Positions 45,830 through 51,988 of a stretch of DNA of 51,988 bases are shown here, piece after piece; the first letter of the stretch is position 1; every line of letters starts with the position of its first letter. Under the pieces are notes generated by a model. The model worked only from the letters and a program-made list of their open reading frames with translations. It was not told the DNA's origin and ran no database searches. The translations under genes and the position numbers were made by a program. Source of the stretch: a virus; the IMG/VR virus record IMGVR_UViG_3300015245_000044, positions 1-51,988 of that record, one strand, 5' to 3'.

Positions 45830-46510
45830 TTACGAGCTACGAGCCGTCAGATTGAGACGGTCACAGTTGTTGAGGCGGACGACGAGGATGTTCGCCGGGG
45901 ACGTGTTGTCGGTGCCGTTGATGAAGGGCGTCGTTCCCGCGCCGGCCGGACCGGCAGCGCCACCTGGCGGCGCATAGGCCGAATAGAAGTCAACGAGACG
46001 CCACGGCAGAGATGGATTGGTCGATCCGGCGGTGCTCGAAAGGAGCTGGGCGTTCGAATAGCCGGTTGCGGCGTTGCCGGTCGACGACGTCGCCGTCATG
46101 CCGATGTTCATGCCGATGAAGGACGAGGTAATCGCGGCCGAGGTCGAGCCCTGCGCAATGAAGAGCTGATCTGGATAATCGATGATGTAGGCCTTGATAT
46201 CGCCGGTCGAGCCGGTCACCGAGCCGTTATAGAAGTTGCTCCAAACCACGCGGCCGGCGGCTGGCTGGAATTGATAGCACCCTTGGAAGACGCCTCGGAT
46301 CAGGCTGATGCCAGAGGTCGCTGCGGTCACATAGGCGCCGGAGTTATTCGTGCCGCCGCCGCTCGACGTGACGACCGCATCGCCACGAAAGACAAGGTTG
46401 GCATCGGTCGATGCGATCCATACCGGCGTAAGACCTTGCGTCGTTACGGCGCCGCCAGCGGCGTCATAGGTCTGGAAACCTTGGGTCGGATTGTTAAGCG
46501 TATTTGCCAT
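45830..46510 (-). CDS. putative capsid decoration protein
   Basis: 226 aa from ATG 46510 (MANTLNNPTQGFQTYDAAGG). All-beta and Ser/Thr/Gly-rich, with the block GVFQGCYQFQPAAGRVVWSN and AYIIDYPDQLFIAQGSTSAA, which is conserved in proteins encoded next to coat genes. It probably decorates or stabilises the shell. An in-frame extension to 46543 is possible but lacks a ribosome site. Confidence 0.65.
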   Translation of the reverse strand: MANTLNNPTQGFQTYDAAGGAVTTQGLTPVWIASTDANLVFRGDAVVTSSGGGTNNSGAYVTAATSGISLIRGVFQGCYQFQPAAGRVVWSNFYNGSVTGSTGDIKAYIIDYPDQLFIAQGSTSAAITSSFIGMNIGMTATSSTGNAATGYSNAQLLSSTAGSTNPSLPWRLVDFYSAYAPPGGAAGPAGAGTTPFINGTDNTSPANILVVRLNNCDRLNLTARSS

Positions 46511-46614
46511 GGAGCGGCTCCAAAATGCGACCATCCGCGACAATCGCGATCTTGGTCATCATCTGAGCCCCCACAGCGCGCGGAGGATGTTCATTGGAAC
46601 CAGCGCGGCCCCAA

Positions 46615-46650
46615 TAAATGAGCGATACTTCATTTCTTTAAGAGATGCAA
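46615..46650 (-). promoter_or_regulatory. late promoter with shared inverted repeat, site 3
   Basis: On the - strand TTGCAT (46650-46645), 17 nt, TATCGC (46627-46622). TAAATGAG-N6-TTCATTTC (46615-46636) covers the -10 box; it deviates by two bases from sites 1 and 2. It lies directly after the terminator at 46660-46685 and before the decoration and capsid genes, so a promoter is required here. Confidence 0.6.
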
Positions 46651-46659
46651 TAGGGCAAA

Positions 46660-46685
46660 GAAATGCCGCCCGTAGGCGGCATTTC
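46660..46685 (-). terminator. intrinsic terminator before the capsid unit
   Basis: GAAATGCCGCC (46660-46670) and GGCGGCATTTC (46675-46685) form an 11-bp stem with loop CGTA. On the - strand it is followed by TTTGCCC and is preceded by the stop of the 46711 gene. It separates the scaffold/portal transcription unit from the capsid unit. Confidence 0.7.
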
Positions 46686-46710
46686 TTCATCCTCGCCACT
46701 TCGAGCGGAA

Positions 46711-47334
46711 TCAATCCTGAATTTCGATCCGCTCAAAACTCTTCTTGATCGAATTGCCGGCCCGCGCGCTCGGGTGATCGGCGCCGGTAACTCCCGGGAT
46801 GCCACGACCAAGCTGCTCCTCGACGACCTGCAACGGCCGGCGCGCTTCGCGATGGTTGGCCATCCGCGATTTGGCATCAAGCTCGACCGGGCGGGCGACC
46901 AGCATGCAGTCATCGACGCCGATAACCTCGTCCTGGCCCTTCGGCATGAAATGGCCATCGAGAATGCCATCGAAGTCCGATTGATGGACCGGGGTCCAGC
47001 CGCCGCGCGTCATTTTCGAGACCTCCTGCGGCGTCTCCATGCCTCGGATCGAGCGGGTGATCCATTGCAGGGCAATCCCGTCCCGACGTAGCGCCTCAAT
47101 GATGTGGTCGGGCACCTTCAACCGATCGACGCCATCCTCGCCGACGCCGACAAAGTCCTCGCTTTCCCAGTTCGGCCGCGCCTTCATGCGCGAAAGCATG
47201 GCCTTGGGCTCGGCGCGATCGGCGGCTGCCTTGACATCGAGCTTGCCGCGCGGCTTGCCCTTCGGCCAACCTCGGCGCCCTTTTAGGGGAACATGAGGCT
47301 CGGCGATATCGACCTTATTTTCCGAAACGGTCAT
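46711..47334 (-). CDS. unknown 207-aa protein beside the scaffold
   Basis: The N-terminus contains RRGWPKGKPRGKLD, an AT-hook-like GRP/KGKPRGK motif. The middle has VGVGEDGVDRLKVPDHIIEA and GIALQWITRSIRGMETPQEV, a pattern common in a phage family found beside capsid genes, often linked to a virion or replication role. Overlaps the scaffold-like gene by 4 nt. Confidence 0.6.
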   Translation of the reverse strand: MTVSENKVDIAEPHVPLKGRRGWPKGKPRGKLDVKAAADRAEPKAMLSRMKARPNWESEDFVGVGEDGVDRLKVPDHIIEALRRDGIALQWITRSIRGMETPQEVSKMTRGGWTPVHQSDFDGILDGHFMPKGQDEVIGVDDCMLVARPVELDAKSRMANHREARRPLQVVEEQLGRGIPGVTGADHPSARAGNSIKKSFERIEIQD

Positions 47335-48341
47335 CCTGTTTGCTCCGTCGTTTGCCGGTATTCGCCATTGGCGCGCATGCGATGGAGCTTCTGAAGGTTC
47401 AACGCGTAGAGCCGTTCCTTCTGCTCATCGGTCATGTCGCTTGCGGTGAAGCTCTTGCGCGCGATCTCGCGCTGCTCCGGGGAGAGGGTAATGCTCTTGC
47501 TACTGCGCTGCCCCGATGGGTTCGGAACATCGCGGGAAACGGGCGCGGACACTTGCATGCTCCTTCGCGGCTGTTGGGGGGGTGGATTGTCCTGCGCGAC
47601 CGGCGCCTCCTTGAGGCCGAGCTGCACGTCAATCTCGTCGAAATATTCCTTAGAGAACTCCGGGATATTCTTGACGTTGACGAGGTACCCGTGGAGCGAC
47701 TGAATCTGGCGATTTTTCTGCGGATCGCTCCAATAGTCCGGATGAGCGCGCAACCAGGTCCGGGCATCGCCGGGCAAATTGCTGATCTGCGTTTCGAAGT
47801 CCGGCGCCGTCTGCCGGCTCGGCTGCTGCGGCGCCGTCTTCGCCTGCTCTCGCCGCTGATCGAACGCGCTCTTGTTATCTTCGAGCCGGTCAATCCGGGC
47901 GGAAGCGCGGGCCATCGCGCTTTGCGCATCGCCGGCCGCCGCCCAATCGCCGACCGAGGCCGACGCGGTATAGAGTGCCTTGGCCTGCTCAAGCGCGCCC
48001 TGCTCGGCGGCAATTGCGGTCAGGACCGAATTATATTCGGCATCGACCCGATCGCCGCGCTCGCGATGCAGCTCCTCGTCGCGCTCCCGGAGAAGCCGGT
48101 TGGCCTCATCGGCGCGGCGGTTTGCTTCCGCGACATTGCGTTGCAGCTCCTCGGCGCGTTGTGTTGCCTCCAATGCCTTCTTGACGGCATCGTCATCGGC
48201 CGGCGCAGGCGCCTTCTCCGGCGCAAGCTCGATTTCGATCTCGGCCGGACTATCGTCTAGCTCGATCGTAACTGGTTGATCCGGCGCCGAGTCGACAACA
48301 ATCTCGACGGGATCATTGGGCGCTTTGCGAAGTTTTGGCAT
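47331..48341 (-). CDS. scaffolding-like protein
   Basis: 336 aa. An acidic N-terminus (EIVVDSAPDQPVTIELDDS) is followed by a long coiled coil (KKALEATQRAEELQRNVAEA, ANRLLRERDEELHRERGDRV), then a flexible Gln/Pro-rich segment and a basic C-terminus (EQREIARKSFTASDMTDEQK). This is the arrangement of podoviral scaffolding proteins, which template coat assembly and exit. Position two genes upstream of the coat supports it. Confidence 0.75.
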   Translation of the reverse strand: MPKLRKAPNDPVEIVVDSAPDQPVTIELDDSPAEIEIELAPEKAPAPADDDAVKKALEATQRAEELQRNVAEANRRADEANRLLRERDEELHRERGDRVDAEYNSVLTAIAAEQGALEQAKALYTASASVGDWAAAGDAQSAMARASARIDRLEDNKSAFDQRREQAKTAPQQPSRQTAPDFETQISNLPGDARTWLRAHPDYWSDPQKNRQIQSLHGYLVNVKNIPEFSKEYFDEIDVQLGLKEAPVAQDNPPPQQPRRSMQVSAPVSRDVPNPSGQRSSKSITLSPEQREIARKSFTASDMTDEQKERLYALNLQKLHRMRANGEYRQTTEQTG

Positions 48342-48763
48342 TAGCGGGCTCCGCTCGTTTCCATCATCGGATTGGCGACACGGGCGCGCAGTTTGTCATA
48401 GGGGACAAACCGGCAAGGGACGCCATTGAGCTGGACCGGCCAGCCATCCTTGATCGCAAAGACGACCCAGGCCCCGACCTCGGCCATGTCGCCGCGCTCG
48501 GCCGGGTCTTCCCAATCGCCGAAAGCCAATGGGCCGCACTTGAGGACGAGGCCGACCTTGCCCTGATATTCATCCTCCTGAATATTTTCCTTCGGCCGAT
48601 AGATGCCGCCAGCGGTCTTTTCCGGTCGGATGAAGACGCCGACCAGGACAAGGTCGCTGTAGACATCAATGCCATCGAGATCGCCGATCGCCGCGAGGAT
48701 GGCTTTCCTCGGGTCGAGCCCCTGGGCGATCTGTTCAATCTTGGACGCACTAGCGATCGGCAT
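48341..48763 (-). CDS. GroES-like co-chaperonin (Cpn10)
   Basis: 140 aa from ATG 48763. After a short N-terminal helix, IDVYSDLVLVGVFIRPEKTA, GGIYRPKENIQEDEYQGKVG and LVLKCGPLAF match the GroES fold, with its mobile loop at EKTAGGIYRP and a final strand (GAWVVFAIKDGWPVQLNGVP). Phage co-chaperonins (such as T4 gp31) help host GroEL fold the coat. It sits between portal and coat genes, which fits that role. Confidence 0.75.
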   Translation of the reverse strand: MPIASASKIEQIAQGLDPRKAILAAIGDLDGIDVYSDLVLVGVFIRPEKTAGGIYRPKENIQEDEYQGKVGLVLKCGPLAFGDWEDPAERGDMAEVGAWVVFAIKDGWPVQLNGVPCRFVPYDKLRARVANPMMETSGAR

Positions 48764-48956
48764 CAAAATCTCCGCTCAATTTGTAATCTGCCTCTTCGCT
48801 CATCTTGAGCGCGGCATCGAGCCCCCGAATTTCTCCGACCATCTCGCGATACATGCTATCGAGCACGCCGCCGCTGATCGCATCGACCAGCCTTTTGCGC
48901 TGCACCGCGATCAGACTTTCGAGCACGCGCGAATGATGGCTCTTGATCGCCGCCAT
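48750..48956 (-). CDS. 68-aa helical protein
   Basis: All-helical (SRVLESLIAVQRKRLVDAIS, SMYREMVGEIRGLDAALKMS) with an acidic end. It shares one base with the 48956 gene and overlaps the GroES-like start by 14 nt. Common in late operons of podoviruses; no function known to me. Confidence 0.55.
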   Translation of the reverse strand: MAAIKSHHSRVLESLIAVQRKRLVDAISGGVLDSMYREMVGEIRGLDAALKMSEEADYKLSGDFDADR

Positions 48957-49207
48957 TAGGTATCGATCTTGGCGGCGCGGATGATCGCGCGGTCGCGCTC
49001 GATCGCGCGCTTCATTTCCGCGTATTCCTTTTCACCATGCATCGCGTCCCACATGGCCTCGCGGAGGTCCCGCAACTTGGTCTCCATGGCTCCATGAGCC
49101 GCATCGACATCGTTGATCGCGAAACTGAGATTGAGCAGTTTGCCTTCATGCTCGACTTCACCGCGAATAATGATCAAGTCCGGCCACCAATCGCTCGGCA
49201 TAGTCAT
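48956..49207 (-). CDS. 83-aa unknown late protein
   Basis: MTMPSDWWPDLIIIRGEVEH, then KLLNLSFAINDVDAAHGAME and MKRAIERDRAIIRAAKIDT. Beta start followed by helices. Coupled on both sides by one-base overlaps. Not recognised. Confidence 0.55.
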   Translation of the reverse strand: MTMPSDWWPDLIIIRGEVEHEGKLLNLSFAINDVDAAHGAMETKLRDLREAMWDAMHGEKEYAEMKRAIERDRAIIRAAKIDT

Positions 49208-49788
49208 TATTTGCGCTTTCCTGCCTTCTCAAGCCGGCCCTCGCCGGTCAGCGCGCCAGCCGTCATGCCGCCGCGCGCATAAGAATTGGCATTGGCGCGC
49301 GAGGACCACTTGTCGAGATTGTCCTTGGTCGCCAAGCCTGAGATGCGACCACCTTTTGCCCGCATCGGCATCCCCGGCGGCATTCCGGGAGCGCCGCCCG
49401 GCGGCGGCATTCCTGGCGGCATGCCCGGAGGTCCGCCGGGGCCTGCGCCCATCGGCAAAGGAGGCGGGCCGCCCGGAGGAGGCGGCCCGCCAGTTGGCCC
49501 GGCCGTGGGAGGAGTCATACCTGCCGGGTGATGGGGAACGACGATCGCGATGTTGGTCTGGTGGCCCTTCTTGCCGCCCTTGACCTTGCCGCCGCGCGCA
49601 TAGCGCTTCGGGGCAGAACCGCCGGAGCAATAGTTATCGTGGTTCGCCGCCGCTGTCTTGGAAGTGACCTTTGAAAACGCGTTGCCCTTGGCATGCGTTT
49701 TTGCCTCTTCTCCGTGCTCTTCGAGAATCTTGTCGACGCGACGGTGCGAGACTTGGTGCTCGCGGTGCATGTGGTGCGAATGAGCCAT
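49207..49788 (-). CDS. Pro/Gly-rich late protein
   Basis: 193 aa from ATG 49788 (MAHSHHMHREHQVSHRRVDK). A His/Lys-rich N-terminus is followed by HAKGNAFSKVTSKTAAANHD and then about 60 residues of proline/glycine/methionine repeats (GGPPPPGGPPPLPMGAGPGG, PPGMPPGMPPPGG). The C-terminus contains KGGRISGLATKDNLDKWSSR. Low-complexity linkers of this sort occur in virion proteins. Unknown function. Confidence 0.55.
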   Translation of the reverse strand: MAHSHHMHREHQVSHRRVDKILEEHGEEAKTHAKGNAFSKVTSKTAAANHDNYCSGGSAPKRYARGGKVKGGKKGHQTNIAIVVPHHPAGMTPPTAGPTGGPPPPGGPPPLPMGAGPGGPPGMPPGMPPPGGAPGMPPGMPMRAKGGRISGLATKDNLDKWSSRANANSYARGGMTAGALTGEGRLEKAGKRK

Positions 49789-49790
49789 TG

Positions 49791-49967
49791 TTACTTCCTC
49801 ACATTGCCGAGGTTGGAAATTTGCCGAGCAGGCGCGGCGGTCCACTCCTCGACTGGCTTCTGCCCGGCGTCGTCCTGCGATTTGTACTTGCCGTAATCTT
49901 CCGAATAGCGCGCGTTAGCGCGCTCCTGGCCGGTCATAGCTTCTTGAGCGAATGGATGTGCCATCAT
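49791..49967 (-). CDS. 58-aa unknown late protein
   Basis: ATG 49967 (MMAHPFAQEAMTGQERANAR) overlaps the portal stop (ATGA type) and has GGAGG 7 nt upstream. Short, helical and polar (RYSEDYGKYKSQDDAGQKPV). Translationally coupled to the portal; function unknown. Confidence 0.5.
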   Translation of the reverse strand: MMAHPFAQEAMTGQERANARYSEDYGKYKSQDDAGQKPVEEWTAAPARQISNLGNVRK

Positions 49968-51988
49968 TTGCCTCCTGCCGGTTTCGGCTTTGGCTTGTTC
50001 ATCTGCTTGACCTTGGCCGCCGCGAGTTTCTTGCTCGCGTCGAGATCGACCTCATGCTTCTCGCCGGCCCGCTCGTGCGTCTCCTTGTCGATCTGCATCT
50101 GCTGGTCGTGCTTCTCGCCCTCGCGCGCCGACCGCTCTTGCTCCGCCGGTCCGATCGCCTGCGCCTTGGCTTCGGCGATCTTCTTCTGGTTTTCGAGGCT
50201 CGCGGCGTGTTTCTCGCGCTCAAGCTGGATTTCCTGCGCATGCTGCTCGCGCTGCGCGGCCATGGTCTGCTCGTGCTTCTGCTTCTGCGCCTCGATCTCC
50301 TGCGCCTGCTTGTGTGCATTGGCGACAACGTCGAGCTGGTGCTTCTGCGCCGCCTGCTGAAGATCGGCCTGCCCCTGGACATGCGAAGACAAAATGTCAT
50401 GCGCGGCGGTGGCATGCTTAATCTGCATGTCCTGCTGCTTCTGCTCGTTGTCGTTCTTTAGGTCATGCGCGTGGATGACCATCTCGGCCTGCACCCGGAG
50501 CTGCTCCAGATACATCTCCATCTGCTGCATCTGCTGCTTGAACTGCCGCTCCTTCTCCTTGTCGGCGAAGTTGGCCTGCGCGGTCTGCGCCTGGATCGCG
50601 ACCTTGGCCTGATCAATCTTCGCCTTCATCTGCTCGGCCTGCGCCTTGGCCTGGATCGCGACCATGCGCGGGTCCGGCGGCGGCGGCGCCGTCTGCATCT
50701 GTAACAATCCATCGCTATCGATGTCGGCGATCCGAAGGATACGCTTGAGCGAATTGCGGTGATCCATGTCCTGCGGATATTTGGTCACGAGGCTATCGAT
50801 GATGGTCGCCTTGGCGATCCGGTGCAGGGAAGTGGGATTATTCGGGTCCGCGACCGGGACCAGCTCGCGCTCATCGAGCGCCTGGCGGAACTGGTCAACC
50901 GTCCATTGCATCGCCGGCCGCTTATTGTGCTGCCAGAACGCCTCGGGATTCTCGCGGAAGCGTTCCTTGAGGAGGCCGAACTCTTCGGCCTGCGCGGCAT
51001 GAAGCCGCTTGTGAACGCTATCGGTAATCTTCGTCGACTGCTCGATAATCGCCATCGTCGTCCCGACCGGGACGTCCTGCGTTCCCTCTCCGACCTGGAC
51101 ATCGGCGGTCTGGCCGAGGCGCTGCGCGACCTCCTCGATGTGCTGCGCCAGATTCATGAAGGCCGCGCCCGTATCCTTGTACGGCATCGGCATGAAGGCA
51201 TCTTGGATACGCATTCCCGGCGGGACGTCGACCGGCATGCCCCCGCCCGGCGGGACGCGGAATTGATTGGTATTCTGCCGGCCGGCCGCTTTCGCAAAAA
51301 GGAAGCCCGGAAAGTTCGAAAACATCCCGTTGTCGATCATGATGCGCCAGATCGCGGTCAGCGCAATGACGACATTGCCCAGGATATGAATGAGACCGAG
51401 GCCATAGAAGCCGAGGCCGCGCACGAACGGGAACTGGACGAAGAACTGCTTGGCGAGCGCCTGCTCGTCGTCCTCGTCCCAGTTGCGTTTGACTTCGAGG
51501 ACCTGCCGGGACTCCTTTTCGATGGTCACGACATAGGGAAGCGGGAGCCCCTTGTCCCGAAACTGCTTCGGCGCGAACTCCTCCAAATCAAGCTCGCAAT
51601 AGCATTCGAAAATCTCGTGATCGGCGTCCTTGGGCTGCGACGGCATGGGGGAATATCCCCCAATCGCCGCTTTCTCCTTCTCCGGGGCGGTGACCGCCGA
51701 GGATGGGTTCGGCATCGAAAGGGTGACATCGCGATAGGCGCCGAGGATTTGCATGCGGCGCAAAATGGCCGGCCGCATCTTGATCCGGTGAGTTACTCTT
51801 CCGCAATTTCGGATATCGGTCGCCGCGTTAGAGACAATAATGTCCTCGGCGTCGATCGATTCCGAGACCGGACGGTTCCGGAGCGGGCAGTTATAGACCT
51901 TCTTAAAGCCGTCGCCGCCGAAGCCGACATAGAAGAGCATGCGGTCCGTGTCCGGGATGTATTCCGTCGCGGTCACGGTCAAATAATG
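49964..51988 (-). CDS. portal protein (P22-like), N-terminus outside the window
   Basis: At least 674 residues; the frame is open to the window edge, so the start is missing and the TTG at 51982 is not the true start. The blocks KQFFVQFPFVRGLGFYGLGL, IHILGNVVIALTAIWRIMID, and VQVGEGTQDVPVGTTMAIIE match P22-type portal proteins, which form the dodecameric DNA channel. The C-terminal third is a very long Gln/Glu/Lys coiled coil (KEKERQFKQQMQQMEMYLEQ), corresponding to the portal barrel. Ends KPKPKPAGGK. The terminase should lie just beyond this gene. Confidence 0.85.
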   Translation of the reverse strand, partial: HYLTVTATEYIPDTDRMLFYVGFGGDGFKKVYNCPLRNRPVSESIDAEDIIVSNAATDIRNCGRVTHRIKMRPAILRRMQILGAYRDVTLSMPNPSSAVTAPEKEKAAIGGYSPMPSQPKDADHEIFECYCELDLEEFAPKQFRDKGLPLPYVVTIEKESRQVLEVKRNWDEDDEQALAKQFFVQFPFVRGLGFYGLGLIHILGNVVIALTAIWRIMIDNGMFSNFPGFLFAKAAGRQNTNQFRVPPGGGMPVDVPPGMRIQDAFMPMPYKDTGAAFMNLAQHIEEVAQRLGQTADVQVGEGTQDVPVGTTMAIIEQSTKITDSVHKRLHAAQAEEFGLLKERFRENPEAFWQHNKRPAMQWTVDQFRQALDERELVPVADPNNPTSLHRIAKATIIDSLVTKYPQDMDHRNSLKRILRIADIDSDGLLQMQTAPPPPDPRMVAIQAKAQAEQMKAKIDQAKVAIQAQTAQANFADKEKERQFKQQMQQMEMYLEQLRVQAEMVIHAHDLKNDNEQKQQDMQIKHATAAHDILSSHVQGQADLQQAAQKHQLDVVANAHKQAQEIEAQKQKHEQTMAAQREQHAQEIQLEREKHAASLENQKKIAEAKAQAIGPAEQERSAREGEKHDQQMQIDKETHERAGEKHEVDLDASKKLAAAKVKQMNKPKPKPAGGK

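Noticed and set aside
46510-46600. Mini-frames upstream of the decoration gene (11 and 22 codons on the - strand)
   Set aside because: They overlap each other and lack clear ribosome sites; they may be only leader sequence between the late promoter and the 46510 start.
47340-48260. 306-aa frame on the + strand
   Set aside because: Antisense to the scaffolding-like coiled coil; the Leu/Arg-rich product has no domain.

Overview
This window is most of the genome of a temperate, short-tailed (P22/podovirus-like) phage of an alphaproteobacterium. The host class is inferred from a GcrA-type regulator, a GapR-like protein, alphaproteobacterial XRE repressors and an attP core matching the 3' half of an alphaproteobacterial tRNA-Asn(GTT). 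The att core lies inside the phage gene map, with phage genes on both sides. The sequence is therefore the circular or virion form rather than an integrated prophage. No terminase gene is visible and the portal gene runs off the right edge, so some of the genome is missing.

Layout. 1-2625 (+): a string of small unknown genes, each preceded by its own multi-hairpin leader; two leader families recur and one shows compensatory base changes. 2746-9793 (-): a tightly overlapping early operon with a YdaS/Cro-like regulator, GcrA-like, GapR-like and ParB-like proteins, a RuvC-like resolvase, a DUF1376-type replication protein, a small C5 cytosine methyltransferase, a DGQHR-domain protein and a TetR regulator. 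9838-10312: the immunity region, an XRE repressor flanked by matching 18-bp operators, with a related regulatory block duplicated at 25.09 kb. 10369-16013 (+): recombination and replication genes (PD-(D/E)XK exonuclease, RecT-like annealase, DnaA-C-like protein, Tat-signal protein, AlpA-like protein and two conserved phage proteins). 15828-17729: a long, strongly G-skewed, apparently non-coding repeat array ending at a hairpin with a T tract. 17763-19863 (-): a membrane protein and the tyrosine integrase. 19864-20351: attP. 20352-24510 (+): small regulatory and unknown genes. 24491-51988 (-): lysis cassette, ejection-like proteins, tail fibre, tail and adaptor proteins, capsid, scaffold, a GroES-like co-chaperonin and the portal.

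The main candidate for something undescribed is the 15828-17729 array. It has 34 exact GGCAGGC words whose spacings fall in discrete classes about 5 nt apart, a GG dinucleotide about every 5 nt, roughly twice as much G as C on the + strand, and internal duplications. It is fused to the 3' end of a replication-module gene. It looks like a transcribed, unstable, G-rich RNA/DNA element, not a CRISPR array or a protein gene.

Other notable points are three late promoters that share an 8-6-8 inverted repeat over the -10 region, the covarying left-end leaders, the multi-site repressor regulon, a small late gene with no canonical start codon, and a cluster of host-cell-cycle-type regulators. All assignments were made by reading the sequence; no database search was run.
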